Shown: positions 1-9,337, numbered from the stretch's first letter. The stretch is 23,662 nucleotides of DNA from an uncultured Collinsella sp. (GCA_900546825.1 UREE01000028.1:1-23662); one strand, 5' to 3'. The notes: generated by a model not told the origin, from the sequence alone. Program-made: numbers and translations.

Positions 1-1410
1 TGCCGCGCGGTCGAGCATATCGACCGGACCGTCGAGCGTCGAGAGCGCCTGCGCCAGCACTCGCTCCATACAATCTTCCACCGCGTTGAGCGTCACGAGC
101 TCTTGGGGCACCACGGCAGACGTGCGGTTGCGCACACGCGCCACAAACTCAAGCGTCGACAGGTACACATCGCCAAAGGGCGCGTAATCGCCCTGGTAGC
201 CGCCGCAAAGCGCCGGCGCCGCCAGCGCGTACTCGGTTTTGGACAGCGGGCTCAGCGCCATCGCACCCAGCTCGAGCGCCGTGTCCTCCAGCATGAGGCC
301 CAGCGTGCGCGAGCGCAGACGCTCGGCATCGCCCGCCGACACGTCGCGATCGAGCACACGCGCCGCATCCGGTGCATCGCGCTCGACGGTGCGAATGTGC
401 AGACGCTCGGCGATGGCGCGGACGGCGGCACAGCGGGCAGCCTCGGCCTCTTCCTGCGCCGGCGTAAAGATACGGTTGCGCCCCAGCACCAGGCCAATCA
501 CATTACGCGGGCCCAGAGCGTCGACGGTCAGCGCCGCCAGCAGGGACGACGGCAAGTCGCCCTCGAGTGCCACCACAGCACGCGACGCACCGTGGGCTCG
601 GGCGTTGTCGCGCACGGCGAGCACCAGCGCCTGCCACAGCCACTCCTCGGAACGGAACTCGGGCAGTTCGTGATCTTCCAGGGCATCGAGCATCACGCCG
701 CGCTGAATCTCCTGAACCAGCAGGCTCTCCTCAAAACACGGCGCCTGGACCACCACGCGACCACAGTCGTCGAGCACAAACGAACCGCCGGTATACACCG
801 ACTCGTCATAGGCACCGACCGGCGCCATGCAGGCAAACCACACGCTGCGCTTGGATGCGATCTTGCGGTAGGCGCCGCTGCGTACGGCGGCAATGGCGGC
901 AGTCTCGCGGTCGGTCATGTCAAACGCGTTGAATTGGAAATACGCAATGAGGTCAACACCGGTCGGCAACATCTCGAGTTCGCGGTCCAAGTCAAAAATC
1001 ACGGCGATGCGCACGCCGTCCACGTCGAACACCGGCGGCGCCCAACGCGTGTCGTTGTTCTCACCACGCTGCAGGGCAATGCTCGAACGCGCCGGCACCA
1101 CATGACCGTCCTTGAGCATCATGTAGTCGAGCAGCGGCTGGCCCTCAAACGAAACCGCCGCGGGCACGATGCAAATCATGTCAAGCTCCTGGATACGCTC
1201 GGCGACACCAGTCAAGCCGGCAAGCATGTCGTGCTCAAAGTCGGCAGTGCCCACCAGGCCCCCGGGCATGGCGCCCATAAAGAGCGGAGCCGGAACGCAC
1301 AGCACGCGCGCCCCGCGCTCGTGGGCCAGACGAGCCTGGTCCTCGATGCGGCCGCAAATGCCCTCAATATCACCCAGGCGCATATCGATCTGTGCAAGCG
1401 CGAGCTTCAT
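1..1410 (-). CDS. NadE-family (glutamine-dependent NAD+ synthetase-like) protein with degenerate active sites, 3' end outside window
   Basis: An open frame of 470 codons runs from an ATG at 1410 off the left edge, so the C-terminus is missing. The start is MKLALAQIDMRLGDI, the usual opening of the nitrilase (CN-hydrolase) glutaminase domain of NadE. Residues 207-213 (TGGSFVL) match the conserved GGSFVL of this domain. From about residue 255 the protein follows the synthetase domain, with AALTVDALGPRNV (292-304) collinear with the conserved stretch just after the ATP-binding motif. Family members make NAD+ from deamido-NAD, ATP and glutamine-derived ammonia. Here the key motifs look lost: the nitrilase Glu region reads VPAPLF (39-44), the Cys region reads AVIFDLD (136-142), the SGGxDS P-loop reads EGDLPS (283-288), and the NKSE region reads SKTE (390-393). 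The fold assignment is confident; NAD synthesis is doubtful. AAGG-type ribosome binding site GGAAAGG lies upstream. A genuine nadE may exist elsewhere. Confidence 0.85.
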   Translation of the reverse strand, partial: MKLALAQIDMRLGDIEGICGRIEDQARLAHERGARVLCVPAPLFMGAMPGGLVGTADFEHDMLAGLTGVAERIQELDMICIVPAAVSFEGQPLLDYMMLKDGHVVPARSSIALQRGENNDTRWAPPVFDVDGVRIAVIFDLDRELEMLPTGVDLIAYFQFNAFDMTDRETAAIAAVRSGAYRKIASKRSVWFACMAPVGAYDESVYTGGSFVLDDCGRVVVQAPCFEESLLVQEIQRGVMLDALEDHELPEFRSEEWLWQALVLAVRDNARAHGASRAVVALEGDLPSSLLAALTVDALGPRNVIGLVLGRNRIFTPAQEEAEAARCAAVRAIAERLHIRTVERDAPDAARVLDRDVSAGDAERLRSRTLGLMLEDTALELGAMALSPLSKTEYALAAPALCGGYQGDYAPFGDVYLSTLEFVARVRNRTSAVVPQELVTLNAVEDCMERVLAQALSTLDGPVDMLDRAA

Positions 1411-1448
1411 GGCTCAGCCCTTTCCGTCGTAAACCATCGAAATCGTAG

Positions 1449-1481
1449 TAAAAGCGCCGGCCGCATGATGCAGTCGGCGCT
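1449..1481 (-). terminator. Possible rho-independent terminator downstream of the superoxide reductase gene
   Basis: On the minus strand AGCGCCG (1481-1475) pairs with CGGCGCT (1459-1453) across a 15-nt loop and is followed by TTTTA. It lies 47 bases after the stop of the desulfoferrodoxin gene and before the NadE-like gene. The U-tract is short and the loop large, so termination may be partial. Confidence 0.4.
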
Positions 1482-1527
1482 CGCATGTGCATATGCTAGC
1501 TATGATACCCCGAGCGGGGGCGCGCTC

Positions 1528-1890
1528 CTAGAATGTCGCGGACCACAGCCCGTGCAGGTTGCAGTAGGCATAGACGGTACCGGTCTTGGAACCGCCGGCA
1601 AAAAACGTCGCGGGCTTCATGCCGGGCTCAAGGTAATGGACCTCTAAGCGGCCCTCGGCCTCAAGGGCGATCCACTCAATATAGTGCTCGGGCAGGCTGG
1701 GGTGCTCGACCGAGCCAACGCGTGCGCGAATCACGTGACCGTCGCGCTCGGTCTCGACAACAGGCACGTGCTTCTCGTGCGCCGCGTCCTCAGTGTTTGC
1801 GGTCAGTTCCGTGCAACCGGCAGGGGTTGCAACGTCGTTGCCAAGGGCGGCAATGAGCTTACCGTCGGGGTCCTTAAAGAATTTCGCCAT
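1528..1890 (-). CDS. Desulfoferrodoxin-family superoxide reductase lacking the N-terminal iron site
   Basis: A 120-residue cytoplasmic protein of the superoxide reductase (neelaredoxin/desulfoferrodoxin) family, which reduces superoxide to hydrogen peroxide without making oxygen, a typical defence in anaerobes. All five ligands of the catalytic Fe(His4Cys) centre are visible: H41 in EKHVP (with the E39-K40 pair), H63 in SVEHP, H69 in EHYIEW, and C110 and H113 in YCNLHGLW. The first 35 residues align with the region where classical desulfoferrodoxins carry the four-cysteine desulforedoxin site, but only C26 is left, so centre I is absent. The start at 1890 is set by a good AAGGAGAA ribosome binding site; upstream in-frame codons to 2031 have no such support. 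It follows the SNF2 helicase gene by 150 bases on the same strand, with no clear terminator between, so cotranscription is possible. Confidence 0.93.
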   Translation of the reverse strand: MAKFFKDPDGKLIAALGNDVATPAGCTELTANTEDAAHEKHVPVVETERDGHVIRARVGSVEHPSLPEHYIEWIALEAEGRLEVHYLEPGMKPATFFAGGSKTGTVYAYCNLHGLWSATF

Positions 1891-2040
1891 GATGTTCTCC
1901 TTTGCTGACGTGCCAATGTTCTTGATGGTTCTTATGCCCAAAGGCAGACAAACCATCCACGGCATTGCAAATGAACACATAACGGGCGGGGACGATGGGG
2001 CAGCGTGCGCTATCCGCCCTGGCGGCCCCACCCGAGCGGG

Positions 2041-5000
2041 TTAGCGCCCGTCGCCGCCCAGCAGCGCCAGAACATCTTCGCGGGTAAACAGCGCCGAGGA
2101 GATGCCGTCGCCGCCGAGCACGCTGTTGACCAGGTCGCGTTTGGACTCCTGCATCTGCATGATGCGCTCCTCGATCGTGTCCTTGGCGATGAGCTTGTAC
2201 ACGGTCACGGTATGTTGCTGGCCAATACGATGCGCGCGGTCGGTCGCTTGGTCCTGCGCCGCCACGTTCCACCACGGGTCGTAGTGGATGACCACGTCGG
2301 CCGCCGTCAGGTTAAGGCCCACGCCGCCCGCCTTGAGCGAAATCAAAAAGACCGGAACCTCGCCCGCTTGGAACTGCGCGACCATCTTGGCGCGGCTCTC
2401 CTTAGACGAAGCGCCCGTGAGCTTAAGGAAGGCGATGTCCTCCTTGGCCAAGCGCTTACCGATGATATCGAGCATACCTGTAAACTGGCTGAACAACAGG
2501 ATGCGATGCCCGCCGTCGAGTGCGCCGTGCACGAGCTCCATACACGTATCGAGCTTGGCGCTCCCCGCCTTGTAATCCTCGTAGTGTAGACGCGGGTCGC
2601 AGCAGATCTGGCGCAGCTTGGTGAGCTCGGCGAGCACCTTGAGCTTGTCCTTCTTAAACTCCCCAGCCTCGCGGTGCTGCACCTGCTGGGCGATGCGGTC
2701 CTGGTTGGCCAGGTAGAGCTTGCGTTGCTCGCCGGTAAGCTGTGCCATCACCGTGTCTTCGATCTTTTCGGGCAGGTCGGCCACCACGTCTTCCTTAACG
2801 CGACGCAGCACAAACGGCGACACGAGCGCCTGCAGGCGAGCGGCGCTATCGCCCTCGGCATGCTCGACGGGGCTCTCAAAGCGCTTGGCAAACGACTCGC
2901 GCGTCCCCAAAAGGCCCGGCATCAAAAAGTCGAAGATGCTCCAGAGCTCGGACAGGCGGTTTTCGATGGGCGTGCCCGTCAGGGCAAAGCGCACGCCGGC
3001 AGGCAGGCGCTTGGCGGCGCGCGCCACCTGCGTGAGCGGATTTTTAATGTACTGGGCCTCATCGAGCACCACGCGGGCAAAATCCTGCTCGACGTACTCG
3101 TCGATATCGCGCCGCATAAGGTCATACGACGTCACGACCACGCTATGCTCGGCCACGCCGGCGATCTGCACGCGGCGTTGAGCCTTGGCGCCCACAATGG
3201 CGCACACATCGAGCGACGGGGCAAAGCGCTCCAGCTCGGCAGTCCAGTTGTACACGAGTGAGGCCGGGCATACCACGAGCGTGGGCTTGGTGTCCCCCGC
3301 CTCCACGCGCGCCAGAATATGCGCAATCATCTGGAGCGTTTTGCCCAGGCCCATGTCGTCGGCCAAGATGCCGCCAAGGCCCAGGTGTTCGAGCGAGCCG
3401 AGCCACTGGTATCCGTCGACCTGGTAGCCGCGCATCGTTGCCTTGAGCGATGCCGGCACCGTAAAGTCCATCTTGCCGAGCGTATCCAGGCGCTCGACGG
3501 TACGGCGGAACGCAGCGTCGCGATCGGCCTCGAGCGCCGGCGTGCGTGCGAGCATGCTGTCGACGAACAGGGTACTCGACGCGGGAAGCGACACGCCGTC
3601 GAGCAGGTCGACGGCATCGACACCCAGGTCCTCGGCAAGGCCAAACGCGGCGCGCGCCCCCTCGTCCAGGCGAATGATGTCGCCGGACGTAAGGCGCGCA
3701 AACGTTTGATGGCGCTTGTACGAATCGAGATAGACGGCAAGGTCCGCGGCCGAAAGCCCGCTCGCGCCCAGCTCGACATCGAGCAGATTGCTCTTAACGG
3801 TCGCACGAACCGAGAGCTTGGGCGCGGGGCGGACCGAGATCTGGCGCAGACGGTCGCTAAGCATGACCTCACCCAGCTCGGACAGGGCGGACAGGCCCTC
3901 GGTCAGCAGGCAGAACAAGCGGGCGTCATCGCGCTCCTCAAACGCCAGACCGCCCTCGTAGAAATCGAAGTACAGGGCCGCCGTATCCATAACGCGAAAC
4001 TCCGCCACCTCGTCGCGGGGTGGCACACCGGGGCGCTGCTCTTCGAAGGGGCTGCCCGGAGCGCCCAGGCCAAAGAGATCCGCCGACCAGTCACCGTAGG
4101 TAACCGTAATCTTGCAGGTCACGAGCCCATCGTCGACGCCGATTGCCATGGCAAAGCTCGGCTCGGGCGCCACGGTATCGAGCGCAGCGGGCGCGGTAAG
4201 GTCGGTATAGTCGCGCAAAATGGGCAGCGCCATACGGCAGAACTCCCCCACCTGCTCGGCGGCGATATGGGCGGGCGTGCGGCACGGCAGCAAGCGCGAC
4301 AAAAAAGGTGCGGCATGCTGAGCAAATGCAGCGTCGGTACGGCGCGCGCGGCGCGTGTCAACCAAGTAGGCGGCATCGCCCGACGCAAAGCAGTACATAT
4401 CGGCGGGCAGGCGCAGGTCATAGCTACCACCAGCCGCCGGCGCGATTTTGGCGGCAAGCAGCGGTGGACGCTTAGCGGATGCCCCGTCCTCCCCTTGCGG
4501 AGACAGCTCAACCGCCACGTCGTAGGTGCGATGCGTCGTCATCCCCCGCGACCAGGCGGGCTCAAAGGAGATGGTCTGGCCGCGCAGCAGGTCCAGCACA
4601 TATACGATGCTATGCTCGGACAGCGGCAACTGACGCTCGGCAACAAAACCGCTGCGGACAAAGTCGTACGACGCCGAACGCGAGCTTGTGATGTCATCGA
4701 GATAGGCAACTGTCGTCGCAACAAGGTTGAGCAGCTTTGCCGATGTTTCGTCAAAGGCCTCAGGTGAATGGACAAACGTGAGCTTCTTGCCATAGGAGAA
4801 CGTGCCGCCGCGCACGTAGGCATCGGCCATGCCGTCGATGTCCTTGACCACGTAGGAGACCGATCCACAGCGAATGCGGAACTCGAGCGCCCAGCTAAAG
4901 CGGTCAGCGAACAGCGGATTGTAGTACGGCACCAACGAGGGCTCCAACGCCGCTTTGGGGGCGTCGGGATCAACGGCACCGGCAAGCTTGCGGCGCATGC

Positions 5001-5505
5001 TCGCCAGCTCATCCATGCGCGCGTCCGAAAGATCGGAAAGCGCCGCCACAAGGCTCGGGCTCGTGGGGACGGGCGCCGGGAAGGGAAAGTTGGGGTTGAC
5101 GGCCGGCGCGGCGGACGCGGCGCGCGCGGGCTGTTTCGGCTGCGCCGTAAACGTGCGAACCGGCGTGCGCAAACCTTCGACGGGCTCGGCGCCGCTGGCA
5201 TCCAAATACGCCAGCGCCGTGGCAATAGCGTGCTTACACATACCGGGGTAACGATAGGCGGCGGGACAATCGCAGTCGTAGTCGATCACCTCGTGCTCGT
5301 CCATGTCAAGCGCCACGTGCGTCTTGTACAGGTCGCCGCGCGAGCCGCGCACCGAGCCCTCAACCGTCACGTTTTTGGAGAAGCGCGAGCCGCTGTCCTC
5401 GATCGACAGCACGGCGCCGTTGAGCATGAGCGAACGCCCCTTCATAAAGGTGCCGCTCAACGCCGCCTCTTTGCGAAGCGCCTGCACAAACGTCCCCTGC
5501 GCCAT
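2041..5505 (-). CDS. SWIM zinc finger-containing SNF2-family DEAD/DEAH helicase
   Basis: A 1154-residue SNF2 superfamily ATPase, a DNA translocase that remodels protein-DNA complexes; its exact bacterial role is not established. Residues 78-92 form a SWIM zinc finger (CxCx9CxH: C78, C80, C90, H92), a DNA or protein binding element. A long middle region (about 150-680) has no motif I recognise. The helicase core follows: Walker A in LADDMGLGKT near residue 720, the DEAQ box in VVLDEAQYIKN near 815, LTGTPIENRLSELWSIFDFL, then the C-terminal RecA lobe with LLFSQFTGMLDII near 1000 and the motif VI segment TDRAHRIGQ. The ATG at 5505 is chosen because GGAGG lies 5 bases upstream; a GTG at 5523 would put that site inside the gene. 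It begins 28 bases after the dnaE stop, suggesting one operon. Confidence 0.93.
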   Translation of the reverse strand: MAQGTFVQALRKEAALSGTFMKGRSLMLNGAVLSIEDSGSRFSKNVTVEGSVRGSRGDLYKTHVALDMDEHEVIDYDCDCPAAYRYPGMCKHAIATALAYLDASGAEPVEGLRTPVRTFTAQPKQPARAASAAPAVNPNFPFPAPVPTSPSLVAALSDLSDARMDELASMRRKLAGAVDPDAPKAALEPSLVPYYNPLFADRFSWALEFRIRCGSVSYVVKDIDGMADAYVRGGTFSYGKKLTFVHSPEAFDETSAKLLNLVATTVAYLDDITSSRSASYDFVRSGFVAERQLPLSEHSIVYVLDLLRGQTISFEPAWSRGMTTHRTYDVAVELSPQGEDGASAKRPPLLAAKIAPAAGGSYDLRLPADMYCFASGDAAYLVDTRRARRTDAAFAQHAAPFLSRLLPCRTPAHIAAEQVGEFCRMALPILRDYTDLTAPAALDTVAPEPSFAMAIGVDDGLVTCKITVTYGDWSADLFGLGAPGSPFEEQRPGVPPRDEVAEFRVMDTAALYFDFYEGGLAFEERDDARLFCLLTEGLSALSELGEVMLSDRLRQISVRPAPKLSVRATVKSNLLDVELGASGLSAADLAVYLDSYKRHQTFARLTSGDIIRLDEGARAAFGLAEDLGVDAVDLLDGVSLPASSTLFVDSMLARTPALEADRDAAFRRTVERLDTLGKMDFTVPASLKATMRGYQVDGYQWLGSLEHLGLGGILADDMGLGKTLQMIAHILARVEAGDTKPTLVVCPASLVYNWTAELERFAPSLDVCAIVGAKAQRRVQIAGVAEHSVVVTSYDLMRRDIDEYVEQDFARVVLDEAQYIKNPLTQVARAAKRLPAGVRFALTGTPIENRLSELWSIFDFLMPGLLGTRESFAKRFESPVEHAEGDSAARLQALVSPFVLRRVKEDVVADLPEKIEDTVMAQLTGEQRKLYLANQDRIAQQVQHREAGEFKKDKLKVLAELTKLRQICCDPRLHYEDYKAGSAKLDTCMELVHGALDGGHRILLFSQFTGMLDIIGKRLAKEDIAFLKLTGASSKESRAKMVAQFQAGEVPVFLISLKAGGVGLNLTAADVVIHYDPWWNVAAQDQATDRAHRIGQQHTVTVYKLIAKDTIEERIMQMQESKRDLVNSVLGGDGISSALFTREDVLALLGGDGR

Positions 5506-5533
5506 CACTTCCTCCAATCTCACCCGGGGTAGC

Positions 5534-8500
5534 TTAGATCACCGTCACGCGGCCCTGGTTACCCACAATGGCCTTGGCCTCGGCCAGCAGCGGAATCGAA
5601 CGCGCGTTGACCTTGGCAGGTACCTCGGCACGCAGCACGCGCCCGTCCACCTGCTCGATAAAGATCTCCACGCGGTCGCCGCCCGGGTTAGCGGTGAGCA
5701 CCGTGGCCAGGCGCGCCATATTGCCCTGGCTAAAGCGGCTGTTGGGCACCATGACCTCAAACACCTTGGGCTTGTTGTTCTCCTCGTTGAGCTCGAGCGG
5801 CACGATCTCCTGCGCGATGATCTGGTCGCCGCGGTCCGAGCGCTCGAGTTTGCCCTTAATGCGCACAAAGGCATCGGACAGCTGCGCGCCGGTCTCGGGA
5901 TCGACCTCGCCGTACAGGTACCCCTCGGCCTCTTTATAGGTCTTGGGGAACACGACGACGGTGGCCTCGCCTTCCATGTCCTCGAGCTGCACGATGCCCA
6001 TGGGGTCACCGTTTTTGGTCACGCGTTTGGACACGCTCGAGACCATGCCGGCCCACCACAGCGCCTTGCCCTCGGGAATCTCCTGGTTGATGGTGCCGCC
6101 CGTAGGATTCTGGACTTCGTAGCCGGTATCGATCTGCGAGAACGAGAAGTCGCGCGCCTTGGCTAGTGCATACTCAAACGGGCGCAGCGGGTGGTCCGAG
6201 ACATAGATGCCCAGAACCTCCTTCTCCTGGCTCAGCTTAAGGTGGCGGTCCCACTCCTGACCATCCGGATCGGGCACGCTCACCTCAAAGCCCGAGCCCT
6301 CAACGTCGCCAAACATATCAAAGAACGACGTCTGACCGCTCGCGCGATCCTTCTGGCGCTTCACCGCGGCATCGATGATGTTCTCGGGGTTGTTCTTATC
6401 CACAAAGTGCATCATCTGGCGACGCGGATACCCCGTGGAGTCGAAGGCGCCTGCCTTGATGAGCGATTCGATCACGCGGCGGTTGGCCTGGCTCGAGTCC
6501 ACGCGCTCGACAAAGTCGTGCAGCGTCTTAAACGGGCCGCCCGCCTCGCGCTCGGCGATAATCGCCTGCGCCACGCCGGTGCCCACGCCGCGGATGCCGG
6601 CCAGACCAAAGCGCACGCCCTCCTTGGTAGCCGTGAACTCGGTACCGGACTCGTTGACATCTGGCGACAGCACGGGGATGCCGTCGTGACGGCATGCCGA
6701 GACGTAGTGCACGATCTTGTCGGTCTTGCCCGTATAGGACGTCAGAACGGCCGCCATGTACTCGTGCGGATAGTGCGCCTTGAGCCACGCCGTCTGCATA
6801 ACCAAGATGGCGTAGCCGGCGGAGTGCGACTTGTTGAAGGCGTAGGACGCGAACTCGAGAACATCGTCCCAAATCTTCTGGGCGACCTCGCGCGTATAGT
6901 TGTTCTTGATGGCGCCGTTCATCCAGTGGTCGTAGGTGGTCTCGTCGGAGCCATCCTCCCAGTGGAGCACCGTCGACGTGAGCAGCTTGATTTTCTTCTT
7001 AGCCACGGGCTTACGGATACGCGAGTCCGATTCGCCCTTGGAGAAGCCGCACATCTCGACGGAGATGAGCATAACCTGCTCCTGGTAGACCATGGTGCCG
7101 TAGGTTTCGCCCAGGATGTCGTCCAGGCGGTCGTCGTAGGAGACCGCCGGCTCCTTGCCGTTCATACGGTTGATGTAGGACGAAACCATGCCGGCGCCCA
7201 GCGGGCCCGGGCGGTACAGGGCGATCAATGCTACGACGTGCTTGTACTCGGTGGGCTTCATGTTCTTGATCGTGGCCGTCATGCCGGCGGACTCGACTTG
7301 GAAGACGCCGGCGGTGTGGCCGGAACCCATGAGCTTAAAGATCTCGGGATCGTCAAAGGGAATCTCTTCCTCTTTGATGTCGATGCCGAAGTTCTTTTTG
7401 ATGTTTGCCTTGGCCTTGGAGATAACAGTCAGCGTGCGCAGGCCCAAGAAGTCCATCTTGAGCAAGCCCATGTCGGCAACGGTATGGCCCTCGTACTGGG
7501 TAATCTCGACGCCGCCCTTGGTGTCGAGCTTGGTGGGCACGTGCTCGTTGACGGGGTCGCGGCAGATCAGAACGGCGCACGCATGCACGCCCTCGCCACG
7601 GGTGAGGCCCTCGATTGAGAGCGCCGTGTCGATGATGCGGCGGGCGTCGTCGTCCTTTTTATATGCCTCGGCAAAATCGGGGTTAAACAGGTCCTCTTTG
7701 CCGGGTTGCTTTTCGAGCACCTGCTTGAGCTTGACCTTGGGGTCGCTCGAGACCATCTTGGACAGACGCTGGCCCATGTAGACCGGGTAGTCCAGGACGC
7801 GAGCGGCGTCGTTGATGGCCTGCTTGGCCTTAATGGTCGAGTAGGTGATGACGTGGGTGACCTTCTCGGGGCCGTAGAGCTGGCGAACGTGCTCCACGAC
7901 CTCGAGGCGCCGCTCATCGTCGAAGTCCATATCGATATCGGGCATCTCGGTACGCTGCGGGGACAGGAACCTCTCGAACATCAGACCGTTCTCGAGCGGG
8001 TCGAACGCGGTGATGTTCATGGCGTAGGCGACGATAGCGCCGGCGGCCGAGCCACGGCCGGGGCCGACGCCGATGCCGTTGTCCTTGGCCCATTGCACGT
8101 ACTCGGCAACAATCAAGAAGTAGGCGGCAAAGCCCTTGTCGCAGATGACTTTGTATTCGTACTCAAAGCGCTCTTTGATGTTGACGCCACCAATCTCGCG
8201 CGTGGCCCAGTCGTCGCCGTAGTGCTGGCGCAGGCCCTTCTCGCACTCGCGGCGGAACTGGCTCTCGTGCGTCTCGCCGGGATCGAGCAGCGGGAAGCGC
8301 GGCAGGATGATGGAGTCCCAGTCCAGCTCAACGTAGCACTTGTCGGCGATCTCGAGCGTGTTGTCGCAGGCCTCGGGGCAATACGGGAACATCGCCCGCA
8401 TCTCCTCCTCGGTCTTCATGTAAAACTCCGAGCCAGTCATGCGCATGCGGTTAGGGTCGTCGACCTTGGCGTTCATGCCAATGCACATGATGACGTCCTG

Positions 8501-9337
8501 CACGGGCGCGTCCTCGCGGCGCAGGTAGTGGAAGTCGTTGGTGGCGATGACCTTGACGCCCACCTGCTTGGCGATATCGATGAGCGTACGGTCCATCTGC
8601 TCGTCGGTCAGACCATTGTCGGTAGTGATGCCGTGTTCCTGGATCTCGATGTAAAAGTCGCCGGGTTCGAAGGTATCGCGGAAGGTCTCGGCCCACTTGA
8701 TGGCGCCCTCCATGTCACCGCGGTCGATGTATTTGGGGATGATGCCCGCGATGCAGGCGCTCGTGCAGATCATGCCCTTGGCGTGGCGGCGCATGTTGTC
8801 GAGCGTCACGCGCGGCTTATAGTAAAAGCCCTGCACGGCGGCCTCGGAGACCGTCTGCATCAGGTTGACGTAGCCCTCCTGGTCCTTGGCCAGAAGGATC
8901 ATGTGGTAGAGCTCGGGCTTATGGTCGCGGGCAAGCGTCTCGTCCGGCGTAAAGTAGACCTCGCAGCCAAAGATGGGCTTGATGACCAGAGGCGGCTTGA
9001 GCTCGTCGATGTTGCCCTTCTCGTCCCACATGGCCATGTCCTTCACATACTGGGCATGCTCGCGCGGGCTGGACTCGGGATCGGGCTCCACCAGCTCGTC
9101 GCGGCGGTCCTTTTCCAAGAAGGCCTTGTCGTGGCTCCAGGTTTTGTACTCGGGCGTGTTGTGGTTGACGGCGTCGCAGGCCAGCGCCAGGTCGGGTACG
9201 CCATACATGTAGCCGTGGTCGGTAATGGCCACGGCGGGCATGCCCAGCTCAACGGCACGATTGACCATATCCTGGATACGGGTTGCGCCGTCGAGCATGG
9301 AGAAAACAGTGTGATTGTGCAGATGGACGAATGCCAT
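5534..9337 (-). CDS. dnaE: DNA polymerase III subunit alpha
   Basis: A 1267-residue replicative polymerase catalytic subunit. The N-terminal PHP domain begins FVHLHNHTVFSMLDG and keeps the full set of expected metal ligands (H7, H9, D40, H41, E126, H145, C195, D268, H270), so it may be active as a phosphoesterase/proofreading site, unlike E. coli DnaE. The palm shows GVGPGRGSAAG (about 423-433) and the catalytic PDIDMDFDDERR (466-477), with the third acidic residue in KMDFLGLRT. The finger region has FNKSHSAGYA. A C-terminal OB fold follows GIYVSDHPL, with GEATVVVFPKTY. The protein is about 100 residues longer than E. coli DnaE; much of the excess is a charged insertion at roughly 55-115 in the PHP domain and a smaller one around LHWEDGSDETTYDH. 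GGAG lies 8 bases before the ATG. It is followed closely by the SNF2 gene. Confidence 0.98.
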   Translation of the reverse strand: MAFVHLHNHTVFSMLDGATRIQDMVNRAVELGMPAVAITDHGYMYGVPDLALACDAVNHNTPEYKTWSHDKAFLEKDRRDELVEPDPESSPREHAQYVKDMAMWDEKGNIDELKPPLVIKPIFGCEVYFTPDETLARDHKPELYHMILLAKDQEGYVNLMQTVSEAAVQGFYYKPRVTLDNMRRHAKGMICTSACIAGIIPKYIDRGDMEGAIKWAETFRDTFEPGDFYIEIQEHGITTDNGLTDEQMDRTLIDIAKQVGVKVIATNDFHYLRREDAPVQDVIMCIGMNAKVDDPNRMRMTGSEFYMKTEEEMRAMFPYCPEACDNTLEIADKCYVELDWDSIILPRFPLLDPGETHESQFRRECEKGLRQHYGDDWATREIGGVNIKERFEYEYKVICDKGFAAYFLIVAEYVQWAKDNGIGVGPGRGSAAGAIVAYAMNITAFDPLENGLMFERFLSPQRTEMPDIDMDFDDERRLEVVEHVRQLYGPEKVTHVITYSTIKAKQAINDAARVLDYPVYMGQRLSKMVSSDPKVKLKQVLEKQPGKEDLFNPDFAEAYKKDDDARRIIDTALSIEGLTRGEGVHACAVLICRDPVNEHVPTKLDTKGGVEITQYEGHTVADMGLLKMDFLGLRTLTVISKAKANIKKNFGIDIKEEEIPFDDPEIFKLMGSGHTAGVFQVESAGMTATIKNMKPTEYKHVVALIALYRPGPLGAGMVSSYINRMNGKEPAVSYDDRLDDILGETYGTMVYQEQVMLISVEMCGFSKGESDSRIRKPVAKKKIKLLTSTVLHWEDGSDETTYDHWMNGAIKNNYTREVAQKIWDDVLEFASYAFNKSHSAGYAILVMQTAWLKAHYPHEYMAAVLTSYTGKTDKIVHYVSACRHDGIPVLSPDVNESGTEFTATKEGVRFGLAGIRGVGTGVAQAIIAEREAGGPFKTLHDFVERVDSSQANRRVIESLIKAGAFDSTGYPRRQMMHFVDKNNPENIIDAAVKRQKDRASGQTSFFDMFGDVEGSGFEVSVPDPDGQEWDRHLKLSQEKEVLGIYVSDHPLRPFEYALAKARDFSFSQIDTGYEVQNPTGGTINQEIPEGKALWWAGMVSSVSKRVTKNGDPMGIVQLEDMEGEATVVVFPKTYKEAEGYLYGEVDPETGAQLSDAFVRIKGKLERSDRGDQIIAQEIVPLELNEENNKPKVFEVMVPNSRFSQGNMARLATVLTANPGGDRVEIFIEQVDGRVLRAEVPAKVNARSIPLLAEAKAIVGNQGRVTVI

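Noticed and set aside
103..1647. Plus-strand open frame of 514 codons
   Set aside because: It is antisense to the NadE-like gene, has a Arg/His/Gly/Ala-rich composition without protein character, and arises from GC-rich third positions.
1528..2031. Longer superoxide reductase start at 2031
   Set aside because: The added 47 residues have no family match, and AAGGAGAA directly precedes the ATG at 1890.
5506..5523. GTG start at 5523 for the SNF2 gene
   Set aside because: The GGAGG ribosome binding site lies between it and the ATG at 5505, so the ATG is preferred.
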